40,325 bases of DNA from Sphingomonas sp. IW22 (GTDB lineage Bacteria > Pseudomonadota > Alphaproteobacteria > Sphingomonadales > Sphingomonadaceae): NCBI RefSeq assembly GCF_041321155.1, contig NZ_JBGGWB010000007.1, positions 54,757-95,081 of the forward strand, given 5' to 3'. The notes beneath the pieces are model-generated. The model made no database searches and had not been told where the DNA came from. It saw only the letters and a list, made by a program, of their open reading frames with translations. Position numbers and translations under genes: made by a program. This document shows, in pieces, positions 24,558 to 33,546 of this stretch. The stretch's first letter is position 1, and each line of letters begins with the position of its first letter.

Positions 24558-26647
24558 TTGCCCGCCTTGCTGTCGTAATAGGCCTTGATCCGTTCCTGGA
24601 TCTGCCTGGAGGTTTCGATCTCGTCGGGGAGCTTCGCTGCATCCACGAACTCGGCATAGACTTCGGTGAAATCCATCTTCGAAAGGTCGAGCCGCGAGAA
24701 CTCGTCGAGCGTGAAGCCCTTGCATGTCTCCTTCTTGGCGCTCCCCCACGGCTTGTTGATCTGCGGGCGACCCTGTTCCTGAAGGATGCGCGAGAGCTTG
24801 CTCTCGAAGCAGCAATAGGCCGTCGACCTGGACGTGCAGATGCCCAGCACCTTGTCGGTGCAGTATTGGCCGAGCTTGTGGCACATCCCCATGCGATCCT
24901 GGACGTCGAGCAGCTTCTCCTGGCTCGAGCACATGAACATGGTGAGGAACGGGGTCGCGAGCGCGGCAATGGCGGCGGGCCCACCGGCGATCGCCGCCGC
25001 GCCGGCAGCGGTCGTGATAAGGCCCGAGGCCTTCCCCGCGCAGCAGTTGACGAGACCGAATACCGGCTTGTGGCAAGTCTGCCGCTTGCCCGAGAACAAG
25101 GTCATCGTGTCGGGATTGAACTCTTCCTTCGCCTGCCCAAGCGCATGGAGACCGACGACTGCATCCTTGAACTCGGTCGATGCCTCGCGCTCGACCGGCT
25201 CACACTGACCGTCGAGGCAATAGACATCATCGCCGCAAATATATTGCTTGGGCTGCGTCGTCGGCGCCGTCGGGATCGGGCATTTATAGACCTTCGTCGT
25301 GACCTGACACGGACCGACCTGGGGATCGTCGAGGCATTCGTCGCGGACATAGACGCACTGCGGATTGCCGGCGAGTTCGCCGCAATCGCTGGCTTGCGTG
25401 GTGCCTACGCAGCTGTACGTGCGCTCCCAGTTCCAGCAAGCCCGCGTAATCTGGACCCCGTTGACGGTGCGCGTGGTGGGATCGGGATCGACGCAGGTTT
25501 CCGATTTCAGCTCGCAGGTCTTGCCCGCGGTCGACGCGTTGCACATCGTCTCGTCCCGGCGCTCGTTGACCACCTGTCCTGTCGTCTCGACGACATAGGA
25601 GCGGGCGACTGCCGGGCTGTCGCACTCATAGGTGATCTCCTCGCCATCGGCGACATCGGGCTCGAAGCATTTCCCGAGCGTCCCCTGGTGGCAGATGGGA
25701 TAATGCACCGTTTCGCGCGAGCGCACCCGGCATACGCCGTTAGCGACGGGCTGCGTGAACGCAGGAAAGCAGCGCCGGCCCGTATTGTTGCCCGCGCGCG
25801 GCGGATTGCCGATCCAGTTTTCGCAAACATAGATATATTTGGTCGAACCCGGCGTCACATCCATGACGAGCGGGGTCCGGCACACCGCCGCGCTTTCCTC
25901 GACCTTGGTTCCCGTGTTGCAGGTCGCCTCATAATAGCCTGCCGACCCGCCTGGAGGGAGCGGCTTGCAGCTGCCGTCGGCTGCGCCCAGCGACTGACCG
26001 CTCAGATAACTGTTGGGGTCCTTCTCGACATCTTGCGCGCGACCGACCTCGCCAGCCCCCAGCGTCACCTTGAGGCGACCCGGATCGGTGACCATGCGCC
26101 ACGCATCGTTATGTCCTGCGGCCGATCCGCCCGCCGCGATCAGGGCATCGGGATCGTCGGCATAGGCTTGCGCCGGATTGGCGGTGGCCGAATAGCCGGG
26201 CACCTGGCTGAGCGGTGTCGAGGTCGGCAGGCTTGCCGCGCTGGCCCGCGACGATTTGCCGAGCGCCTTGGCCTGCTCACGCGCCGCAGCGAGATCGCCC
26301 TTGGGATAGACATAGGGCTGGCCCGGTGTCTGGGTCGGCGCTTGCTGCTCGGCCTGCGCCTGAACGCGTGCGGCTGCGCTCGATGCGCTGGGCGCCTGTG
26401 TCACCGTCAGGGACGGCGCTGACATGGCAGACTGTGCCGGCGCGGGCTGGGGCGCAGAGGTCGCGGACGGGCCAGGCGATGCCTGGGCAGGCGGTGTCGG
26501 CTGCGCCGCCTCATTGAAATAGGGATAGTCCTGAAGATCGTAATAGCCACCGCTCGGGCTTGCCTGCCCGCTCGTTTGCGCGAGCGCGGCCCCCGGCAGG
26601 GACAGGAGAGCCAGAACGGCGCTCGCAAGGATGCCCCTCCCCGCCAT
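24554..26647 (-). CDS. traN: TraN Cys-rich outer-membrane mating protein
   Basis: At 697 aa it is near F TraN (602), with a signal peptide (ALA cleavage, about 23) and about 32 cysteines from residue 200 onward, many in short pairs (ETCVDPDP; QCVYVRDEC; YCLDGQCEP). A Gly/Ala-rich hydrophobic stretch occurs around residues 525-565 (TTAAGAAAIAGGPAAIAALATPF). TraN contacts the recipient outer membrane and stabilises mating pairs. The first 190 residues are Pro/Ser/Gln-rich, an extension likely exposed. Folding probably depends on DsbC and TraF in the same operon. It starts 2 nt after trbC. Confidence 0.95.
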   Translation of the reverse strand: MAGRGILASAVLALLSLPGAALAQTSGQASPSGGYYDLQDYPYFNEAAQPTPPAQASPGPSATSAPQPAPAQSAMSAPSLTVTQAPSASSAAARVQAQAEQQAPTQTPGQPYVYPKGDLAAAREQAKALGKSSRASAASLPTSTPLSQVPGYSATANPAQAYADDPDALIAAGGSAAGHNDAWRMVTDPGRLKVTLGAGEVGRAQDVEKDPNSYLSGQSLGAADGSCKPLPPGGSAGYYEATCNTGTKVEESAAVCRTPLVMDVTPGSTKYIYVCENWIGNPPRAGNNTGRRCFPAFTQPVANGVCRVRSRETVHYPICHQGTLGKCFEPDVADGEEITYECDSPAVARSYVVETTGQVVNERRDETMCNASTAGKTCELKSETCVDPDPTTRTVNGVQITRACWNWERTYSCVGTTQASDCGELAGNPQCVYVRDECLDDPQVGPCQVTTKVYKCPIPTAPTTQPKQYICGDDVYCLDGQCEPVEREASTEFKDAVVGLHALGQAKEEFNPDTMTLFSGKRQTCHKPVFGLVNCCAGKASGLITTAAGAAAIAGGPAAIAALATPFLTMFMCSSQEKLLDVQDRMGMCHKLGQYCTDKVLGICTSRSTAYCCFESKLSRILQEQGRPQINKPWGSAKKETCKGFTLDEFSRLDLSKMDFTEVYAEFVDAAKLPDEIETSRQIQERIKAYYDSKAGK

Positions 26648-26649
26648 CG

Positions 26650-27393
26650 TCAGGGCGTCCGCACGAGATTGGCGAGCGCGGTCCTTGCAACCAGCGCCCC
26701 CGGACCGTTCGCATCGGCAAAGGTCTCCAGCGCATAGCGGACGGTCACATTGCCCTCCATCCGGTCGAAGGGAGGGGGCGTCGTCTTGCAGGTCAGCCCG
26801 TCGCAGGGCGTAAAATCGCTCGATGCAACGACATAGGTCGGGACGGCGCTGACATCGAAAGCGCGGAACAGACGCGGGTCGATGCCGATCGAGGCGAACT
26901 GCTGCTCCTTGTCCACGACCTTTGCGAGCGCTGCGATGAAGGCCTTGCCTGAGTTGCCGGGAAATCCCCGGAACACGACCACGCCGCCCGCCGCCGAGGT
27001 CTCGGCGATAATGCGCTTAAGGGCCTGGGGCGGCATCGAGGTCGAGACGAACACCATGAACTGGGGCGCGGTGCCGCGATTGTCCTTGAGGTTGGCCGAT
27101 GCGGTCTGGATCATCTCGTCGAAATCGACGACGCCTGCCGGTCCCTTGGGCAACCGGGCCTTGTCGATCGTGCGCATCTTCTCCATCGCGACCGCCTGCA
27201 CGGTCTGCGCATCCTGGCGGAACGCCTCGCCACGCCGCTGAACCTCGCCGACGAGCGCGGCTGCATCGGCGTCCGCCTTGGCCGAGCGCGCACGGACGGC
27301 ATCGAGATCGAGCCCCTCCACGCTCTGGCCGAGCACGGCCGCGCCGGTGCCGATGGAAGCGATCGCGGCAATCGATAGAAGGAGCTTCTTCAT
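26650..27393 (-). CDS. trbC: TrbC pilus assembly protein (F type)
   Basis: A periplasmic protein of 247 aa, a little longer than F TrbC. The signal peptide (MKKLLLSIAAIASIGTGAAV) supports the start at 27393, 8 nt after traU. The C-terminal domain (about 115-225) is thioredoxin-like (PQFMVFVSTSMPPQALKRIIAE; AVPTYVVASS). It has only a DGLTC region (C205, C210) rather than a CxxC motif. It supports pilus assembly with TraW. Confidence 0.92.
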   Translation of the reverse strand: MKKLLLSIAAIASIGTGAAVLGQSVEGLDLDAVRARSAKADADAAALVGEVQRRGEAFRQDAQTVQAVAMEKMRTIDKARLPKGPAGVVDFDEMIQTASANLKDNRGTAPQFMVFVSTSMPPQALKRIIAETSAAGGVVVFRGFPGNSGKAFIAALAKVVDKEQQFASIGIDPRLFRAFDVSAVPTYVVASSDFTPCDGLTCKTTPPPFDRMEGNVTVRYALETFADANGPGALVARTALANLVRTP

Positions 27394-27401
27394 CGCCAAC
27401 C

Positions 27402-28415
27402 TCAAAACATGCAGCAGTTGCGCTTGCGCCAGAGCAGATACCCAAAGTCCTCGCCCCCCACCGGGAAGGCGCGACCGGCGTCTGGCGGCAGCGTGGACGC
27501 CCCGATCGTCGAGCAGGCGAACTTGCCGCTCACGGTCGGCGTCGGGTTCGTCATCTGGATGCGGTATTGGGACTTCTTGAGGATCGGCATGACGTACTTG
27601 TTGCAGAGCGCCTTGGACCCTGCCGTCCCCCATGCGAGGCCCTGCCGGTGCATCTTGAAGAGCAGCCGCTCGGCCGCGAGGCGCGAGGACTGCACCGGCG
27701 AATTATGCGCCGCGATGTTGCCGTTCATCGGGAACATCGACCCGTTGCACCCGGAACACCAGAACATCTGATCGATCGGCAGCGCCGCGGTCGCCGCCGC
27801 GCAATCGGCCGCGCATGCCGCGACCGCGATCGGATTGTTGAACAGCGCGACCTCGGGATTGATGAGCGTCGTCAGTACATCGTCGTTCCAGAGCGGATCG
27901 ATCTCGGTCATGTAGGCGACGTCGAACGAGGCCTGCTCGAAGCACAGGAAGTCGGTGAGGATCTCCATCCAGTAGAGCAGCGGATAGACGTAATAATGGG
28001 CCTGCCAGTTGGCAGAGTTCTGCGTCGTGCCGCCACCGATCCGGGGGCCGGTATATTGGCCTTGCCCAATGTCGAGACCCGGATTGAGCCGCAGCCCGCC
28101 AAGGTTGGGAAAGCACCAGGGCTTGGTCGTGACGTCGACGAGCCGCGCCGGTTCCCAAAAGCCGATCGAGATGCCGATCCGGGGAACAGGCGATCCGCAC
28201 GCGCAAACGGGCAACGACGGATTCTTCGTGTCGGGCCGGCTTCCCGGCCAGATATGCGCGCCGCCGATCGACAGCGGAAACAGGCAGGACCAGCACACAT
28301 CGGTCACAGGGTTTACGAACTTGCCGGTGCAGTTGGCAGGCAGCGCACTGGCGGGCGCGGACCATGCAGCGAGCGCGGCCAGGAACGCCAGAAGGCCCAC
28401 AAGACGCCGCATCAT
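27402..28415 (-). CDS. traU: TraU DNA transfer and pilus protein
   Basis: Periplasmic, 337 aa (F TraU is 330). It has a signal peptide (cleavage after ASA, about 24) and family-typical Cys-rich blocks: CTGKFVNPVTDVCWSCLFPLSIGG at the mature N-terminus, paired Cys in the middle (CAADCAA; FWCSGC) and CCMF at the end. Needed for DNA transfer more than pilus formation in F. Starts at an ATGA overlap with the 95-aa membrane gene; a second ATG follows directly. Confidence 0.95.
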   Translation of the reverse strand: MMRRLVGLLAFLAALAAWSAPASALPANCTGKFVNPVTDVCWSCLFPLSIGGAHIWPGSRPDTKNPSLPVCACGSPVPRIGISIGFWEPARLVDVTTKPWCFPNLGGLRLNPGLDIGQGQYTGPRIGGGTTQNSANWQAHYYVYPLLYWMEILTDFLCFEQASFDVAYMTEIDPLWNDDVLTTLINPEVALFNNPIAVAACAADCAAATAALPIDQMFWCSGCNGSMFPMNGNIAAHNSPVQSSRLAAERLLFKMHRQGLAWGTAGSKALCNKYVMPILKKSQYRIQMTNPTPTVSGKFACSTIGASTLPPDAGRAFPVGGEDFGYLLWRKRNCCMF

Positions 28416-28699
28416 GGCAATGGCTCCTCACCTTCGCTCTTGCGAACCCTCGCGTCGAAATAGGCATTGTCGGCGCGGTTCTTGCGCACGACGTAGAGCG
28501 GCACGAGGATGACGAGAGCGAGGACAAGTCCCGCGATCATGCCCCCTGCCCCCGGTCCGAACAGAGCGTGGAGCGGTCGGATCGCGGGCACGGCGAGCGC
28601 CAGTGCAAGCGCGGACCACAGGATCGACAGGCGCATCGCCTTGAGGCCCGGCGTTTCGGGCGCGGCCATCGGCGTCCTGAGCATGTCGAGCCACATCAT
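28412..28699 (-). CDS. Two-helix membrane protein in the tra operon, 95 aa
   Basis: Between traW and traU, with ATGA overlaps on both sides. Two membrane helices (about 22-40 and 50-70) and a charged C-terminal tail (RKNRADNAYFDARVRKSEGEEPLP). A second ATG lies one codon downstream. It has no counterpart at this place in F that I recognise. Its tight coupling argues for a real role in the machine. Confidence 0.75.
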   Translation of the reverse strand: MMWLDMLRTPMAAPETPGLKAMRLSILWSALALALAVPAIRPLHALFGPGAGGMIAGLVLALVILVPLYVVRKNRADNAYFDARVRKSEGEEPLP

Positions 28700-29355
28700 G
28701 CGCCCGCTCCCGGCATCTCGATCTCGCTGATCCTGAGCACTTCCCCCTGGGGCGCTACGACAGCGGGAACATGCGCGATCCCGAAATGGCTGGTGAGCTT
28801 GCCCTGCTGGTCGAAGAAAAAGCGGCGCTTCTTCTCGCCCATGCGATCGAAGGGAGACCCGGCGACGAAAATGATTTTGGCGTTCTGCGCGCTCCAGCGC
28901 TTCATCGCCCACTCCACCTGTGCGTCATCGCGCCCGTCGATGAACACAAGATCGGTCTTCATCGCCACGAACGAGAGCGGATTGACCCGCTGCCCCGCCT
29001 GCGCGACGAGCCGACCCTTCTGATCGCGCACGTCCTGGTCGAGCACGATCGAGGGATCGAAGGTCCAGCTGCGCGCCTCGCGTACCGCACCGATCCCTGC
29101 AACCGGCAACGGATTGCGCACCCGCTCCTGCGCCTTGACGCGCAGCGCCGCCTGCATGCGCTCGATGCTGCCATCGGCCTGCATGGTCTTGAGACGCCGG
29201 TCGATCGTGTCCAGAAGATCGGGTTCGACGATCCCCCAGGTCTGTCCCATCACCCCATGGTCATGGGCCAATGCGCCCTCGACGACAGGCCAGGCAGAGC
29301 TGGCGACCAGTGCGATGGCGAGGAAGCCACCGGCAAGGGCGACCTGGCGGATCAC
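28696..29355 (-). CDS. traW: TraW pilus assembly protein
   Basis: Periplasmic, 219 aa (F TraW is 210). A signal peptide (about 1-30) precedes TraW-typical sequence: HDHGVMGQTWGIVEPDLL near the mature N-terminus, then RSWTFDPSIVLDQDV and a C-terminal FVAGSPFDRMGEKKRRFFFDQQGKL. TraW acts with TrbC in pilus assembly. ATGA overlaps link it to the S26 peptidase gene upstream and to the 95-aa gene downstream. Confidence 0.94.
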   Translation of the reverse strand: MIRQVALAGGFLAIALVASSAWPVVEGALAHDHGVMGQTWGIVEPDLLDTIDRRLKTMQADGSIERMQAALRVKAQERVRNPLPVAGIGAVREARSWTFDPSIVLDQDVRDQKGRLVAQAGQRVNPLSFVAMKTDLVFIDGRDDAQVEWAMKRWSAQNAKIIFVAGSPFDRMGEKKRRFFFDQQGKLTSHFGIAHVPAVVAPQGEVLRISEIEMPGAGA

Positions 29356-29939
29356 AGGATCGGCGTCCCGGTTCCGACCAGCTGCTTTGCGCAGGCAAAG
29401 CCGATCTCGGCATAGCGGCTGTCGAACCCGTCGGGATGGGGCGTGCCGACATAGTAGCAGCCCTCAGGAACGCGCCCGACAGGCCCCGGTGTCAGGGGTT
29501 CCCCGGTGCGCGTCAGCGGCTTCATGTGCGCGACGCGGACGCCGTCGACATAGACATACGCGCCGCGATGCTCGACCAGCGAACCCGCCATCCCGATCAC
29601 CCGCTTGCCGAACGGCCCTGTTTCCGGTCCGAAATGACGACGGACCAGAGCGTTGTCGGGCGGCACGAAGAACACATAGTCGCCTTTGGCCGGCGTCTTG
29701 CCGCGCGCGACGAAGAAGGCCCAGTTGGGCAGGCTCTCCGAGGCGTTGATCATGAAGGCGTGGCTTTGCTGCCAGGCACCGAGCGCATTATACCCCGCCC
29801 ATGCGCTTGCCAGCAGCGCCACAGCGCTCCACTGGCGCACGCGCCGCGCGATGAGGGCCTTGCGGGCGAGCGGATCGCCCTCCCCTGCCGCACCGCTCAC
29901 CGCGCCCGCAGGCGCGAGCCTGTCAGTAGCCGCCGCCAT
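29352..29939 (-). CDS. S26-family signal peptidase
   Basis: A membrane-anchored peptidase of 195 aa related to the TraF/TrhF peptidases of conjugative systems. One membrane helix (about 37-55) is followed by the catalytic domain: S69 in NASESLPNW and K112 in GKRVIGMAG form the Ser-Lys pair. It probably removes the leader of TraA or other secreted Tra proteins, a task F leaves to host LepB. A strong ribosome site (GGGAGG) precedes the start, which overlaps the trbI 3' end by 17 nt. Often named traF elsewhere, so no symbol is given, to avoid confusion. Confidence 0.88.
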   Translation of the reverse strand: MAAATDRLAPAGAVSGAAGEGDPLARKALIARRVRQWSAVALLASAWAGYNALGAWQQSHAFMINASESLPNWAFFVARGKTPAKGDYVFFVPPDNALVRRHFGPETGPFGKRVIGMAGSLVEHRGAYVYVDGVRVAHMKPLTRTGEPLTPGPVGRVPEGCYYVGTPHPDGFDSRYAEIGFACAKQLVGTGTPIL

Positions 29940-30609
29940 TGAGGCCTCCCTGCGCGGGCGGTGCGACCGTCGCTTCGACAGGCGAGACCGGTGCCGGGCC
30001 GAACGGCGAACCCTGGGGCGCTGGCGCCGCCTGAACCTGCGCGGACGGCGCGACACTTCCGGAGGCTGATGGAAGCATCGCGCCGACCGCGGGACCGGAG
30101 GCGGGAGCCGGCGCGGCCGCAGGGAGAGGCACGCGCGCGAAAACCGCCTTGCGGATCTGATCGGTGATATCCGGGACATTCTTGGAGAGGACCGCTTCGC
30201 CCACAAGGACGGTGGTGCCGCCCGCGCCGACCTTGCGCAGTTCCTCGTCGAGCGTACCCATGAATGCCCGCGTCTGGGCCGCAACCTGCTCGGGCGGGCT
30301 GTTGCTGTGGCTCTGGGCCTGCACATATTCCGACACGATCCCCTCGAGCCGGACACTTGCCATCGGCACGGTGGCAGGGGGCGTGAGCAGATGCTTGGTC
30401 ACCCATGCGCCCCAAAGCAGCACCGCCACGATAAGCGCGGCTGCGACATAGGCGATCCTGGGCAGACCCTCGGGCTTGCGGCGCACGGCCTTCGCACCCG
30501 TGCCGCGCGCCGGCGAAGCGGGCGTGGCCTCGGGATGGATCGCCAAAGGGACAGGCGCGGGTTCGCCGGATACGGGGGCCGCTGTGGACCGATCGAGAAC
30601 GTCAACCAT
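29923..30609 (-). CDS. trbI: TrbI-type (F) membrane protein with a long Pro/Ala tail
   Basis: 228 aa, against 128 in F. One membrane helix (about 50-70) and a periplasmic coiled domain with the TrbI pattern (MASVRLEGIVSEYV; TLDEELRKVGAGGTTVLVGEAVLSKNVPDITDQIRKAVF). The last 60 residues are Pro/Ala/Ser-rich, absent from F TrbI, and may span or interact in the periplasm. F TrbI affects pilus retraction. The start at 30609 overlaps the upstream gene end by 8 nt. Confidence 0.83.
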   Translation of the reverse strand: MVDVLDRSTAAPVSGEPAPVPLAIHPEATPASPARGTGAKAVRRKPEGLPRIAYVAAALIVAVLLWGAWVTKHLLTPPATVPMASVRLEGIVSEYVQAQSHSNSPPEQVAAQTRAFMGTLDEELRKVGAGGTTVLVGEAVLSKNVPDITDQIRKAVFARVPLPAAAPAPASGPAVGAMLPSASGSVAPSAQVQAAPAPQGSPFGPAPVSPVEATVAPPAQGGLNGGGY

Positions 30610-30979
30610 GCCGGGTGCCTTTCGTGGAAGTGACGATCGCGAGCAGCAGCTTGCCGCGCAGCAGCGCGACCACGCCGAAGGCGACGATGAAGGTGAAGAA
30701 AAGCTGGTCGCCGAACACCGCACGGCGCGCGCTGTCAGCCGCGACGAAGTGCGTGCCGAGATTGGCGACCTGCGAGAAGAAACCGATCGCGGTGAAGTCG
30801 CCGAGCATCAGGAAGAAGAGGATCGCGACCCCGAAGGTCGCAAGCAGCGTCATCGCCATCCAGCCCGACGTGCGCAGCAGCACATAGCACATGTCCGCGA
30901 ACGCCCGGGCGAACGCGCGCTTCCAGGAAAAGGGCGTCGGCGTCTTCCAGTCGGTGTCGAAAGGCGTGAGCGCGTTCAT
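30602..30979 (-). CDS. Two-helix membrane protein between traC and trbI, 125 aa
   Basis: Starts at an ATGA overlap with the traC stop. Two membrane helices (about 40-63 and 96-115) with a short loop, and a basic cytoplasmic end (KLLLAIVTSTKGTRHG). Not recognised as a named Tra protein. Its position next to the TraC ATPase suggests an inner-membrane anchor or partner, but this is inference. Confidence 0.75.
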   Translation of the reverse strand: MNALTPFDTDWKTPTPFSWKRAFARAFADMCYVLLRTSGWMAMTLLATFGVAILFFLMLGDFTAIGFFSQVANLGTHFVAADSARRAVFGDQLFFTFIVAFGVVALLRGKLLLAIVTSTKGTRHG

Positions 30980-33543
30980 TCCGCCGCCTCCATGAGAGGC
31001 GTACCGATCGGTTTGCCGATATATTCCTCGGGATAGGCGACCCGCTCGATCGCCTCGTCCATCGAGCATCCCTGCTCGATCAGATGCTCGATGTCGGCAA
31101 AGGTCTGAGGGCTGGAAGAGTAGAGCGTCGCGGAATATTTATCGAGCACGAGGCGACCGACCGCCATCGAATCCGGCCCCTTGATCATGATGTCGGAATA
31201 TTCCGCGCCGTTGCGCTTGAGCGAGCGCAGCAGGCTTTCGGTGTAGGGGTCCATGTCGAACCGGCCATGCTTCTGGAAGTCCGAAATCGTGTCGGGCTTC
31301 TGCATGAGGATGACCGACCAGTCGGAATTCTCGAGCGCGGCAAGGCTCCCTTCCGACTTGTAATAATCGTTCAGGCTCTGCGTCGCGGTGATGAGGGACG
31401 CGCCATATTTCCGGCAGGTCCGGCTGTAGGTTTCGACGAAATCGGCCATCGATCCGCCGCGCAGCATCTGCCACGCCTCGTCGATCAGCAGCGCCTTGGG
31501 GATCTGGCGATCCATCCGGCGCATCGTCTGCGAGGACATGAACATGATCGCGGTCAGCACGACCGAGCGCAGTTCCTCGCGGCTCGAGAGGTCCGACAGT
31601 TCGAAGACGGTGAGCGCGTTCGACATGTCCACCGACGCCTCGCCGGTAAAGAAGCTGCCATAGGTGCCCGCACTCGAGAACGGGAACATCGCGATCGCCA
31701 GATCCTGGCCCTGCGGCGATCCGTCGGTGCGCAGCGCCTCGACCACATCGTCGACGCTGCCCCCCCGCCCCTTCGCTTCCCAGACCTGATTGACCGCGCG
31801 ATCGATAAGGCCGCGCTCGGTATCGTTGAGCTTGTCGATGTGGCGACCCATCTGACCGACGATCGACTTGAGCATCGCGAGCGCGTCGATGAGATAATCC
31901 TCATCCTGCGCGACCAGCGCCTCGTCGATCATCGAGAAGGGATTGAGGCTGAAGCCGTCGCGCAGGCGAAACTCGACAAAATTGCCGCCCAGGCTCTTGG
32001 ACATATGTTCGAACGAGCGGCCATCGTCGATCACGATGATCTTGGCACCGACCCCGGCGAACGCCGCGCACAGTTCCTGAAGCGCGACCGACTTACCCGA
32101 CCCGGACTTGCCGAACACCGCGACATTGTGGTTACCCGCCTTGTTCTCGAAGGGCGACCAGAAGAAGGGCTGGCCGCGCCGTCCGATGAACATGAGGTGC
32201 GGCAAGCCCCCGCCCAGAAACTCGCCCTGGATCGGCAGCATGTTCGCCGCGGTACTGGTGAGCATCGTGCGCAACCGCTTCATGCGCTTGAGATCGCTGT
32301 CGAGGCCGTTGCCCAGCGTCATCGGCAGGCACGACATGAACGCCATGATCTGGAGAAAGCGTTCGTCGAGCAGGTCCCAGCCAGCGGCCTTGTACATCGA
32401 CTTGACGGTGCGCTCGTTGGCATCGCCCATCCCCTTGGGGCTGATGATGCCGACCGCATAATAGGCCTGCACCAGCTTCTTGCCGAGGCGCAGTTCCTGG
32501 GTGACATGCTCCCATTCGCGGCTCTGGTCCTTGAGCTGCGGCAGCAGGCGCGCCGACTTCGAATCCGCAAGGCTCGACGTGCGCATGAACTTGTAACCCG
32601 CCTTGGACGAGGCGGCCTGCTCGTCCTGATAGCACAGGCACAACGAAGTCAGCGTCGGACAGCCAGGGCGCAGCTTGTCGGAGAACATGTCACCGATCAG
32701 CTTCTGCACGTCCCACGGTGCCCAGCGGTTGGGAAGATTGCGAACCGAGAAGAAGCGATAGTCGAACGTGTCGGGTCGGATCTCCTCATACTGGGTCTCA
32801 CCCGAAAGACTGGTCACGGCGCGCAGCGGCTCGACCGAAACGAGCAGACGATCGGCGTGGACGACGGTCTGGACGTCGCGGCGCACGCACTGGTCGGCAA
32901 TCGGATCGAGGTCGGAATATTCCGATACCTGGTCCGACACGTCGAACGCGGGCGCGGTAATGTCATCGATCAGCGCAATGAGATCGACCGGCTTCATTCG
33001 CGTGGCCGGCATGTCGATCGACGCCAGGGTCGAGACGATACTGTCGCGCACGCCAATCAGTTCTTCGGGTGTCGCTTTCGACGCAGCGATCGACACCGAC
33101 AGAAAGATGCGATGATTGCGGACATGGAAAGGCCCGTCCTTCGACATCGAGACCCATGCCCCGTGCCGCAGGAACGCCGATCGCCGCTCCGCGATCTTGC
33201 GATGCACGCCGCCGGCCTTGAACCGTGGCAGCGCATATTGCGCGATCAGCGCGCCCACGCGCGGGCTCTGGAACGAGAGAAGCTGGACGCGCGCGCTGGG
33301 CGGCACGCTCTCGGAAAGCATCTGCGCGAGGATCTCGCCGGTGCGCTCATCGGCCCCCATGAGCGGCGCCAGCTCGAGCGCGAACGCAAGGCTGTCGGTC
33401 TGGTAGAACAGATCGTTGCGCGCGTCGAAGCTCCGATAGGGCAGCCATTGCGAGAGCATGGGCGCGCCGTGCGAGGGCGTACCCTGATCGGGGCCGCGTG
33501 TGTCACCCAGCAGCCGCGCGATGAAGCCTGTCTTAGCGGCCAT
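30976..33543 (-). CDS. traC: TraC secretion ATPase (VirB4 family)
   Basis: Cytoplasmic ATPase of 855 aa that drives pilus assembly. Walker A GKSGSGKS lies at about 478-485 and the Walker B stretch LLIDEAW has Asp/Glu at about 688-689. VirB4-type sequence continues after it (SRTCRKYGASLITATQSLNDYY). The N-terminal half has the TraC pattern (LAFALELAPLMGADERTGEILAQML). Length matches F TraC (875). It starts 3 nt after traV. Confidence 0.97.
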   Translation of the reverse strand: MAAKTGFIARLLGDTRGPDQGTPSHGAPMLSQWLPYRSFDARNDLFYQTDSLAFALELAPLMGADERTGEILAQMLSESVPPSARVQLLSFQSPRVGALIAQYALPRFKAGGVHRKIAERRSAFLRHGAWVSMSKDGPFHVRNHRIFLSVSIAASKATPEELIGVRDSIVSTLASIDMPATRMKPVDLIALIDDITAPAFDVSDQVSEYSDLDPIADQCVRRDVQTVVHADRLLVSVEPLRAVTSLSGETQYEEIRPDTFDYRFFSVRNLPNRWAPWDVQKLIGDMFSDKLRPGCPTLTSLCLCYQDEQAASSKAGYKFMRTSSLADSKSARLLPQLKDQSREWEHVTQELRLGKKLVQAYYAVGIISPKGMGDANERTVKSMYKAAGWDLLDERFLQIMAFMSCLPMTLGNGLDSDLKRMKRLRTMLTSTAANMLPIQGEFLGGGLPHLMFIGRRGQPFFWSPFENKAGNHNVAVFGKSGSGKSVALQELCAAFAGVGAKIIVIDDGRSFEHMSKSLGGNFVEFRLRDGFSLNPFSMIDEALVAQDEDYLIDALAMLKSIVGQMGRHIDKLNDTERGLIDRAVNQVWEAKGRGGSVDDVVEALRTDGSPQGQDLAIAMFPFSSAGTYGSFFTGEASVDMSNALTVFELSDLSSREELRSVVLTAIMFMSSQTMRRMDRQIPKALLIDEAWQMLRGGSMADFVETYSRTCRKYGASLITATQSLNDYYKSEGSLAALENSDWSVILMQKPDTISDFQKHGRFDMDPYTESLLRSLKRNGAEYSDIMIKGPDSMAVGRLVLDKYSATLYSSSPQTFADIEHLIEQGCSMDEAIERVAYPEEYIGKPIGTPLMEAAE

Positions 33544-33546
33544 GGC

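Noticed and set aside
24449..26422. 657-aa open frame antisense to traN
   Set aside because: Antisense of a well-supported traN; no start signal or recognisable domain.
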